DNA of 64,000 bases, taken from Megalonaias nervosa. Lineage: Eukaryota; Mollusca; Bivalvia; Unionida; Unionidae. Location: contig JAECUM010003240.1 of NCBI GenBank assembly GCA_016617855.1, forward strand, positions 22,324 to 86,323, given 5' to 3'. The notes beneath the pieces are model-generated. The model made no database searches, had not been told where the DNA came from, and saw only the letters and a program-made list of their open reading frames with translations. The position numbers and the translations under genes are program-made. Shown here one piece after another: positions 1 to 10,600 of the stretch; the stretch's first letter is position 1, and each line of letters starts with the position of its first letter.

Positions 1-403
1 TTTTCCCAGTGCATCTCAAGCCTGAGCAGCTGTTAATAAATTTATCAAGTTATTAGACACATAGGAAACAGCAAAAATTAAAATTACCTGAACAGTATTG
101 TAGACTATTGGGAGCTAATTTAACGGATGGAATATCAGACCCCTTTTCTGACTTGCAAATAAACACGACTTCATGATATGCATTGTAGACCTGCACTTTT
201 AGGGTCTCAAAGAACATTTGGTTATTTGATAAGCAGTCAAAAATTCTAAATATTGAAGGTGACTTGTAAGAAAATTAGCAGAAACAAAGTTGTCACTTAG
301 GGTTTTTGTACAGGCAAACTTTCTCTCAAGAGCAGGGATCATCTTAAATTTAAAAAACTAATTTTTTTATTAATCTCATATTGAAGCATCACACAGAAAC
401 ATA

Positions 404-453
404 TCTCTCCCTCTCTCTCTCTCTGTCTCTCTCTCTCTGTCTCTCTCTCTCTC
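404..453. repeat. (CT)n microsatellite
   Basis: An imperfect CT run interrupted by two TGTC variants. Confidence 0.9.
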
Positions 454-1269
454 CTTTTTATAATTGTTCGACTCTTTGAAAATTATCCAGACAAAAATTG
501 TTCACAGGTTACCTTATTTAACCGTCCTATTTTTCTCTTCTTACTCAGATTACATTACAAAGTGGGACAGTTTAAGCTTAACTAAACGTGTGAGGATTTT
601 TCTCCCAACATAAATCTTCCTAATTGTTGAAAGCGTGGAATGATATGAAGTGTTTAACGGAGATCATTCCCACAGATATGAGGTCGGCATAGTTCTCCTA
701 AGGTATAATGATTGGGTAATAGATTTCAAGAAGAAATGAGACAAGTATATTAAAATCGTGTGCTCATAGGGCAGATCCAATTATGCAACAGACATTTGAT
801 TCATAATTTATATATTTGTCCCTAACTGAAAACATTAACATCATAAAAGGGGCTCGGGCTAGATTACTCTATTGTCAGTAAAAAATTTTTTCCTTTTATG
901 AAAAAACTTTCAGCTGTACAAAAATATTTTTACAATGTTTGTAAGCACCTAAAATCAAGAAAAAAAATGTTTCTGTAAAAAGTGATTGGCAAAAAGTAAT
1001 GACGAATTCTAGGGATTGATGATGTATAAAAACATTGGAGGTTTACAAAACAATTATACACTAATGTATACTAGTATCATTTCCAATGGTATCTTTTAAT
1101 CATCTGATGAAGTCAGATGTAAATATGTCACATGACACATACATACTATGTTACCATTTGTTTTCTTTGGCAATTTACATATGTTAGCATTCAATGCATG
1201 ACACATGAGGATAATAAAATCAAAGGTAGAGAACTTAATTCAATGTGGAATAAAGATTGCATTCTTATT

Positions 1270-2236
1270 TTATTGTACCTGTAATATTCAGGACAGTCTG
1301 AGCATAACAAGATTGTGTTATTTTATTGTACCTCTAATTGTTATGTGTATCTATTTTGTGCCTTTAATTTTTGGTTCATGACAGTAGAATGCAATTATCT
1401 ATAAAAGATTATTTGTTTTCGTGTTCTATATACTGATCCTGTTTACAAGTTTGTGGTAATTTCCCACTGAATGATGATGTCAGGTGACTTGTGTTGCAAC
1501 ACGAGTTAGGTCAGTCGCGTTGTGACATAAATCATGGAGTTATTGCAAATTTGAATTGTAACAGAGTTGTAGAGATAAGGCCAGAGTTGAACAATTATTC
1601 TGATTCCTAGTTCCTATTTTCTAGTATTGTTCTCGTTTTAATATTAGTCTGCAGATATATTTAATGCTATGTTTAAATTTAGTGTGAAAGTAATCATTTA
1701 TTTAAATTATTTATTGGAATTATAAAGAGTTCTTATGACAGTCTGGACTAAAGCAACATTTCGGGATTATCGTGAATTCATTTAAATGAGTTCTGGACAA
1801 TGCCATTATGACACATCAAGACTGTTGACACTTTAGCATATTCAAGTATATTGGTACATCAATGCAGTTGATAACCTGGAATTCATTTAGAACGCTATTA
1901 TTTTGGACCCGTGATACTACTTTTTTGATTATTTTGCATTTAATTCACAATACTGTAAAGTACCTCTTAAATTTTCATTTTATAACGTGATGGTTTTGCT
2001 TCTTTCTGTTATGTAGTTTATGACCGCATAATTGTAACAATATTCTGGACAGTCTGGGCATAAAATAGATTGTATTGCCATTTTACTGTACTTCAAATAT
2101 TTAGTGCAAACTGGGTATAACAAGACTGTATTGTTATTGTGTTGTACTTCTAATATTTGGGGCAGTCTTTGGAATCACAACGTAATGTTATTTTATTGTA
2201 CCTCTAATACTCAGGACAGTCTGGACATAACATTCT
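1270..2236. repeat. Dispersed/tandem ~56-bp repeat units
   Basis: A unit built on ggacagtctg-gcataacaag followed by an A/T-rich ttattgtacctctaat segment occurs once near 1290-1340. It then occurs about four times in tandem at 2047-2236, with divergence. Unrelated sequence lies between the two blocks. Confidence 0.6.
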
Positions 2237-2272
2237 CTCCATCATTTGCAAAATGATATATTATGAAAAAGA

Positions 2273-2299
<27 letters not shown>
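2273..2299. repeat. (AC)n microsatellite
   Basis: A pure AC run of about 13 units. Confidence 0.9.
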
Positions 2300-2303
<4 letters not shown>

Positions 2304-2616
2304 TGATCATGAGTATAGAGATACTTTTCAATAAGAATGCCAGCCAAGGTTTTATGCGATAGCTGCCATATATACACTGTTGCCATTATAAAATTTCACA
2401 AGTTCCCTCTCCCTCAACAACTCATACCTGGATAACTCATAAGCCCTCTTCTAATGCAAAGTCAGGTGTGGATCCTACTTTTTATGTCTTTTAGAAAATA
2501 CAGAAAGAGTTTTCACCTATTTGCTGAACATGGAGAAAAATCATGATACAAATTGGTAAATGAAATCTTGATATATATCACTCATTTTATCATTGAAAAT
2601 GGTAATTAATGCCCAG

Positions 2617-2618
<2 letters not shown>

Positions 2619-2692
<74 letters not shown>
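2619..2692. repeat. (AT)n microsatellite
   Basis: An uninterrupted AT run of about 37 units. Confidence 0.92.
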
Positions 2693-2694
<2 letters not shown>

Positions 2695-3329
2695 CAATAT
2701 TTTGATGCATGAAAATGTCAGTAATGCCTACCGAAATTCTGTCAAGTAAAATTCATGTTTTAGCTCTATCTTTTAATTTGTTTCAGTGTAATCATCATAA
2801 ATTGATATGCCCTCTTGTATTTGAACATAAAAAGCATCAACCTTCAGTCACAGCTATGTCAGTGAGCATTTCTATGAGAACCAAATAAGATGCCAACTGT
2901 GTTTGATCTCCAATTGTCAAAAGTGTTTGTTGCATTGTTACAATAAATTAAAAAATGGACCAATTTTGTTTTACCATATTAATTACATCTTTTTTATCAA
3001 ATAAAAATAAAGGGGGTGAAATAAAAAAAATCCTACCCATGTAACAGCTCGTGGTCACAGTAGTGTATTAGAACAACTCATTTCAGCTGACCAATTGAAC
3101 ACTGTTACAAATATTTCTATGTAAGTGATATATTAAAGCATCCAACATTAATCAGTGTTTTATCATAGTGATTCACAAATGTGATCAAGGACAACAAGGG
3201 AAGCAAGCAAATGAAGTATTTGGCACATGAAAAGCTTTGTTTCAGATACAGTTCATAATGAAAGCGATTTCCAAAGTTTCTACTGAACTTAAAATTCTTG
3301 AATTGTCAATTAAAGGTTTGCTCAAGGAT

Positions 3330-3900
3330 GATTTCACTATTACTTGTAATAAAAAATCATGGCATTAATATTTTACTAATAGAACAATTTTAAAAAAAGA
3401 ATTTTGACACTGATGTTTGTTGCTTCATGAAATAAGATGCCCTAGTTTTGAAAAAAAAATAAGTTCAGTTTTGTGGTGCATCAACAATAACACACAAATT
3501 TATCCACATTCCTATGCAAAAGCAGTGAGGGAAAAGACAAAGTTTTCACAGGTAAACATGTTAGATTTGTTGAAACATTTTGCAGTAACATTTTTATTGA
3601 CTTTTTTAGATGTTCACTATCTTGAAAATAAAGGTAATTTAAATAGAAAAGCACACAATTCCGTTAAAAACCCCATTTAATTGACAATTGTTCCCAATAC
3701 GATTATACAACAAGTATTAAACCATTAAACAGTCCTCCACACACAAAAACACACATAATCTTCTCACTCTCAGTGTTCAGCTGGGTTAGGCATCCTCTTA
3801 TTAATTTTTCAGGGCTCTCTCAGTAACTCACACCTGTGCTTATACTACAGTCTGTGTTTGTTGACCCATTATGTATGTATTATCAAGTGAAAAGTGTTAC
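3330..3900. repeat. Interspersed repeat, copy 1 (related to 22640-23260)
   Basis: Shared blocks in the same order as at 22640-23260: aatcatggcattaat-attttact, gttgcttcatgaa, cttgaaaataaaggt, ttgacaatt and a cassette around 'taactc..cc'. The two copies are diverged, and neither has an obvious open frame or terminal inverted repeat. Class unknown. Confidence 0.5.
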
Positions 3901-4599
3901 AAGTTCATTTTTCAATGGCTAATGAAAAATGGCCTTAAATCTTTCTCAAGTATTGTGTTTTAAAGAAAGCAAAAATGAATTTAAGTAATTTTCAGAAGAT
4001 ATAATTTATTAATTATTTATAAAATAATTACTAGCAAAAATTTGTAAACACATAAAATTCATACAAACAAAACGCCATATATAAACAAATACACAACTGA
4101 ACAAATTATCACATCAAAAATTATTTCACAATTTGAAAATGCAATTATAAAATACATATACATTTCTTTCAATGTAAAAGTTATTTAAAAAGATCAGTTG
4201 CATGAGCAAAATAAATTACTATGAAATTTCAGAAAAATTAGTCTTAATTGATATGCATGTAAAACAGATATACACTTATTTGATATATATGTAACATAAT
4301 TTATTATTCTACATCAACCCAATAGATACTGAAAAGACCACAAAAATATTGTTGTTTACATTCTGAACTTCAAACTGACCAGGTAATTTCTTAAAGTTTG
4401 ATAAAACAATCTTAAGAACACTAAGAAAAAACATTAAGACTTTCATTTACTGGAATAATAAACTTCACTGAAAAATAAAAGTGTCCTTTTATTTATAAAA
4501 ATAAAGAAGCATGCAAATGTTTCACAGGTTCTGCACATGTTTAGCCTTAGAGATAAAAAAATATTATAAATAAAGACTGTCTGCTTGATACAGACACGT

Positions 4600-5570
4600 C
4601 AATGATTTCACTTTCAAATAACACTGACATTCCCAGAGGGTCAGAAGGAATGTAAAGTACAGGAATATAAAAGGGTGATGCTTACTGTTTGTACTGTAAA
4701 AGATATGTTAGCTATTCCTTCCATTATTCTTGACTTACAATCACCAAAGCAAATCAAACTTTAAAAAAAAAAATTTCATGTGATCCTGATCATGCCTGAG
4801 AGTCTGAGTGAGGATTAGGGTGAATGGATATAAAATTGTTAATCTCCCTTATTCCACAATTCAAATACGATAACTAACGCTCCCTGGAGTTGGGATTGAT
4901 AACCATATGAAAAATTTAACCAAGCTTGCAAATGACCTTAACATTGTCTGTGGATCATCATGAGATTATGAGTTCATAAACAGAAAAAGATATGGCTATG
5001 TGATTCTAGGATCCATGTATTTCCCAACTGGGTTTCAGGACTTATCGCCATACTGGCAAACTTTAACTCAAAACTCAGATTTTCAAATGACTCTGACTTT
5101 GTTTGAGGATCACAGGGAAGGTAGAGGTGCATGGACATGAACGGACAGAACTGTCAAGGTTCTACAGTACAGGTATGACAGCTATCTTTCCAAGGGTTTG
5201 GGACAAATGGCCACAGAAAAGCTGTTACCAAACCCTAATCAAGAGTTTTAAATTACCTTGACTTTGCAGCAAGGATAAATGGACAGTAGGGGTGCATGGA
5301 GCTGAAAGTGCAATGCCTACTGATTCTATTATCTAAGTATGATTCCAATCCTGCCAAGAAAAAATGTAACCAAGACCTTAACCAAGATTTATGAACAACT
5401 TTGATCTTGTCAGTAGGTGTACAAGGAGAATGGGTGTATGTTTTTTTATATGGTCCAAATATAAAAGCAATCCTTCAGAGGCTTAATGACATATGACAAC
5501 ACATAAAAACTTTAACCAAAACCTTAAGCAATGTTGGTGCTGCTGCTGAAATTGGAATTGGTGACCCCTA
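4600..5570. repeat. Divergent repeat array, ~170-190 bp spacing
   Basis: A motif of the form 'gacc/ctttg..aggat..gggtg.atgga' recurs near 4790, 5090, 5270 and 5415 with strong divergence. It looks like a decayed tandem or nested repeat. The period is judged by eye. Confidence 0.4.
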
Positions 5571-5600
5571 TATCATACCTATGCTAAGGCAGTCAGAAAA

Positions 5601-5603
<3 letters not shown>

Positions 5604-5667
<64 letters not shown>
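5604..5667. repeat. (AT)n microsatellite
   Basis: An uninterrupted TA run of about 32 units. Confidence 0.92.
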
Positions 5668-5669
<2 letters not shown>

Positions 5670-6140
5670 AATAATCATATAAGATACTCAAAATATGTAC
5701 TATTTCTTAACTATCTACAGGTATAGACTGCAAAGAAACTCAAGTTTCTAAACTCTGTGTATAACACTTTGTATCAGTTTCAAGATTAGGTTTATTTATA
5801 AGCTCTGTGTAAAACATTTTGTATCAGTTTAAAGTTTAGGTTTAATTTTTAAGAAAAGACTGATTTGTATTTCTAATCATGAATGCCCCCACAGAAGCCC
5901 CAAAATAATTAAATATAAACAAAACAAGAAACAAAGGGAAATATTCCCTTGGTGGCATGAAAATCTAATCAGGTCAGTTCATAGGCATCCTAACATGCCT
6001 ACCAAGATTGTGTTACTTGAGGGATTCTTTTTTCTATCAAGTTATGAAAAATTCTAAAACCTAATGTTGTAGCATGAAATTTTAATATGTCATCTACATA
6101 TACATTCAAGCATGCCTACCTGTCTACATCAAGTACCATG

Positions 6141-6331
6141 CTTACTTGCATATAAGTTGGGTCCAACTTAAAACAACACAGACCCTAATCTGCTGTTGCA
6201 CAATGTGCTGGCAGATCATGATCTATGTTGTTTTACTAATTGCTTCAAACAAACTGAACAGCAGACTGTGATGGCAGACTTGAGCTATGCAGTTTTCACT
6301 TGAATCTGAATTATAAGACATTATATATGGT
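6141..6331. mobile_element. MITE family M1, copy A
   Basis: A ~190-bp element with inverted ends of the type acttgc-ataagttgggtcc. The core 'aacaacacagaccc..atctgc' is shared with copies at 7619, 13826 and 59883. The right end is diverged. It has no coding capacity. Confidence 0.65.
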
Positions 6332-6596
6332 AGTTTGAGCACACATATGCTAAAGAGCAGTGGTTTGAGGATTAACTAAAATAATCCATGATTAGCTGAA
6401 AAGTGAAATGAACCAGCATTTCATTATAATTTCAAAAGTCAATTAGTCATGATTCAAGTTTTTTTATTTCGTTGTTACACCTTTATCTTTTCACTGCATT
6501 GCAACACTTACTGGATAAGTGACAGACAATTTCAAACATGCACTCTGACTTCATGCATCACAACGGCCCATCTTTGCTAGCTAAGAATCCGATATG

Positions 6597-7064
6597 TTAA
6601 CCCTATCCACTCCTTGGCGGATCGAGCAGATATTTCTGTGCTTTGGGTCTGTGAATTTCATTGAATACGGCAGCAAGTCACTGCATCCAATTAAAATTAA
6701 GTTGTTAAAATTTGAACACTGTTCCTACATGATCAAGACAAGGGGAACATACAATTGGAATGTACTCATAAATAAGCAATTTTCCACTGCCAGTCCATGT
6801 TTGTACAAATACTTTTCACTCAAACACACTTGTAATGACTTCCCTCTGGTACGAAGTCATACTTTCGATGTTAAACTTACAAAGTATCCTTCTGAAGTCA
6901 ATTGCTGCCACCATTTTCGACTGATGTACAATGCACCTCTGTTACATGCTACTAGTTAGCTGGCATCACATACTAAGGGAGGCAACTCAAAAAAATCCAA
7001 TAGATGTTGCTAGGACAAAGCACTTAAATTTCTGCTCAATCCACCAAGGTGCAGATGGGGTTAA
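6597..7064. mobile_element. Non-autonomous element with piggyBac-like ends
   Basis: The left end TTAACCCTATCCACTCCTTG and the right end are inverted copies over about 33 bp (6597-6629 and 7032-7064), with a few mismatches. Both ends carry TTAA followed by CCC, as in piggyBac superfamily insertions with a TTAA target duplication. The flanks (gatatg / catatc) are palindromic too, so the boundary is uncertain by 6 bp. The interior encodes no recognisable transposase. Confidence 0.6.
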
Positions 7065-7417
7065 CATATCAGAACCTTGACTAGCGAAGATGCACCATGG
7101 CCATACATCATGAGTTTTGTAAGATAATCTGGTGACAGTGACTAAAACTGATTGGTGATTGCTTCTGATGAACTAGCCATCGAATATTTAAATTTAAACA
7201 TATTGCCAATCCTACTAATAAGCTTCTCAGAATGGACAAAAAGACATACAGATGCACAGAGATGGCTTGACAGACCAACAGTATCAAACCAAATTTGCTG
7301 CAAGGAGTGGGGGCATTCAAATATAATTTCTCTGCTTTTTTGTATTCGATCAAAAATAATTGAACTTTCAATTTAATGACATTTGTTTAGAATATTTTGG
7401 CCTTAGTATGTCAACAA

Positions 7418-7423
7418 TTTATT
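7418..7423 (-). other. Candidate SRR poly(A) signal AATAAA
   Basis: The minus strand reads AATAAA here, 27 nt past the stop codon. Another AATAAA overlaps the stop itself. In sequence this AT-rich such hexamers arise by chance, and a longer 3' UTR is quite possible. Confidence 0.3.
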
Positions 7424-7450
7424 GTTGTATTATTTGTTTGTATGGTCTTT

Positions 7451-7600
7451 TTATTGGTGATTATACCAAGGAAGATGATTTATATCAACATTTCCTCCAC
7501 ACAAAATTACGCCGACATTCTTTATTCCTGTATCCATGGATTTCATTTTCTCTGACATGGCTGCTGCCACTGCTGCCCCAGAGGAAGCCTCTATTACAAG
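7451..7600 (-). CDS. SRR: SRR terminal coding exon 9 (residues 283-331 and stop)
   Basis: The acceptor is TTTTGCAG. The exon encodes LVIEASSGAAVAAAMSEKMK and, further on, NVGVILCGGNVDINHLPW, ending at TAA 7451-7453. This is the family's C-terminal block (human IEPTAG and LSGGNVD). Six kilobases of transposon debris separate it from exon 8. A MITE begins about 20 bp upstream of the acceptor. Confidence 0.92.
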   Translation of the reverse strand, partial: LVIEASSGAAVAAAMSEKMKSMDTGIKNVGVILCGGNVDINHLPWYNHQ

Positions 7601-10600
7601 CTGCAAAACAACATATCACATATACCTGCTTATAAGTCAGGTCCAACTAGAAACAACACAGACCCTGATGTGCCTTCACATAATGCACCGGCAGATCAGA
7701 TCTATGTTGTTTGTTCTACTGATCACTTCTTGTAAAATGCATAGACCCAGGTCTATCCAGTTTGCAGCTGGATCTGACTTGCAAGCAAGTATATACAGCA
7801 AGTACCATTGTTACCCATGTTTAATGTCCTTCCAGCCTTACAGACAGGTTTATCTGGCACTGAGCCAATTTTCATGGGTGCTGCTATTCTGTCACGTGGT
7901 ACATCAGCCATTACACTCCTGCAAATTCATCTGTCGCAGTATCAGCTGATTTGTGTTTACATTTAATGTTTCTCAATTGTACATGTATTGATGTTTTTAT
8001 TATGGATATAAAAGCAAAGTATAAAACAGGTAGTGGAACTTCCTGTGCAGTCAATGGATGTACAAACAACTCAAGGAAAATAAATATATGGAAAGAATCC
8101 TTATATGAAACACACAAAACAAATCCACAGTGAATGCGCGTGTTTAGTTCCATACAAATTTCACATTATGCCATCAGATGGGCCTCTGAAACTCAAGTGG
8201 ATAAAAGCTTTCAACCGTAAAGTACTACTGAGAAAGGTTTTTGTTTGTTCAGAACATTTTTTAGATGGAAGGCTGACCAAAAGAAATCCATTTCCAAAGC
8301 TTAAATTGGGATATGAAAAAAAGTAACTCCCAGCAGATGCAAGATTTTCAAAGAAGATACGAAAGTGAGAAAACAAAAATTGATAGAAACTGATTTTGAG
8401 CCTGAACACGGAATACAAGTTCCGTCCGACCTGGAAATATTTAGATAATTCAGTAAAAGAGCTTTCCCATGCAACTGGGATTCATGTTAACAAACAGTCC
8501 AGACAATGTGCTGGTACTCAGTACCTTGAGTCAGAATTTAAAGAACAAAGTGAACATTTGTATGCAAAGGAGTGGACAGACTTTCAAACACAATTTACCC
8601 AAACAAAGAGGATCTTGACAAATGAAAAAGGAGTGCAGACCAAAAGAGATGGAAAAACTGTCAGCTTCTGAAACTTTAAAAACTGACTGTGATGCCTTGC
8701 TGTATACAGGTGTAAATAAACAGGTGTTCTTCACGCTGGTAAACTGTATGGTTCAGTTCAACACTTTTAACATTCAGTTAGAATTGGCAGATCAAATAAT
8801 GCTAGATTTGATGTAACTTAAATTGAATCTTATATATAAGGACCTGAGTCAAAGATTTGGAATTTCAGTAAGTCTGGCTTCTAAAATTTTTAATTCTTGG
8901 ATTCCAGTAATAGCAGATAAATTGAAGTGTTTGATTGTTTGGCTGACGCATGAAATTATATGCGCATGTTGTCCTAAATCTTTCAGAGAAAACTACCCAC
9001 GTACAACATGCATAATAGATTGTGCCGAAACTTACATTCATAGGCCAGCAAACCTAAACAGCAGAGGAGAGACATACAGCAACTATAAATCTCATAACAC
9101 TGCCAAATACTTAGTTAGAATTTCTCCACATGGTCAAACAATGCTCATATCAAAAGGATTTGGTGGTCACGCTAGTGACAAATTTACTGTTAAAAAAAGT
9201 GGTTTCCTGAATTATCTCTTGCCAGGTGATGAAATCATGGCAGACCATGGCTTTACAACAGAGGACCTGCTCTTTCCCCTGAGGGTTAAACTCAATATTC
9301 CCGCTTTTACTAAATGTCCCAGTTGAGTGCAGATGATGTTACTTTCACACAGCGAATTGCACATGTACGTCTCCATGTAGAAAGAAATATTAGAAGACTA
9401 AAAGTGTTTAAACTTTTAAGTTCTATAGTCCCAATTTCATCTCTTAAACTTTTTGATGACACTTTACTTGTGTGTGCTGCACTTGTTAATGTAAGATCAG
9501 ATCTTATAATAGGTTCAATTGATGATTAAATAATGCAATTCGTGTATGTTTAGATTTGTTAAGTGTCAGTGTTCACTAAAGGGTTGTTAATTACCTAAAT
9601 GAATTGTTTATAGCTTTAAGTGTCATGGTCAGCTGTTCTGAAGCTAAAATTGGTTTGAGGTCTTGTAATAGTTAACCTGACATTTTCTATGTTACAGCCT
9701 CCTGCAGACTTGTAAATAAAAGCACATGGTACTATTGTTTATCAACTGGATGTCAAGATATAAAATTCCAAATTGTTTGTTATACTACGCGTTCCAGGAC
9801 ATCACCCAGTTATATTTACATTGTAGCCTGTGAATTACTCTTTGTGTGCCAAACCTTAAACATAAATGTGACGACACTTTTATTGTGGTGGGATGATTAG
9901 TATTGGCACTCACAGGGTCCTGTTCCAGCCGATTTTTAGAATGTAATCATTTGAGGTCATCTTGAGGAGTGTACATTATTAATTAAAGTATATACTACAA
10001 AGCTGAACAATTTATTTAAGGGTTCTGCATATTTCAAGAAAAACAAATATATAGATATTTATGCATATATAACTGACATAATAATGTTTAACATATATAT
10101 TCCATTCAACATCCACCTCGTTTAAGCATCATAAATATGCTGAACACACCATCAGAATGAATCAGATATGGAATATTTGTGTATCTCAGCATACATTTAA
10201 TATGAAAAGTCATGCAAAAGCACAGCAGACATAACTCATCCCAATTAAAGGTTCATGAATGTTTTGAATGATTTACATATCATCAGATGGTCCTGTCCTA
10301 GTAAACGTGGCATCATCTGCTTGTAATAAAATTCATGGAGGCGCAATATTTGATTTTTGAGAAAGTGATCATCATATTGTACATCTACAAACTTGTGGTC
10401 GTCTTCATTATGCCAGATAAAAAGTTCACACTTTTTCAACCCTGTGCAAAACAAAGTTAATTGAACTTATAAACAAAATCCTGTGCCTCCTTTCACTTTT
10501 AATACAACATTTCCATTTTCACTCCTTACATCATATTTGCCACTAGTAAAGAGTTGCTCTAACACTGTCCATTTAGAATTAGGAAATGGGCTTTTAATTT

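Larger units (their letters stand above)
1..7417. other. Downstream flank of SRR, no gene seen
   Basis: This is AT-rich non-coding sequence. The open frames at 3417-3680 and 6594-6959 lie in repeats and resemble no protein I know. Contents apart from the repeats listed separately: low-complexity AT sequence and a 57-bp duplication near 5751-5844. Confidence 0.6.

Noticed and set aside
7108..7376. Overlapping plus and minus frames downstream of SRR
   Set aside because: They are short, show no recognisable motif, and lie next to transposon ends.
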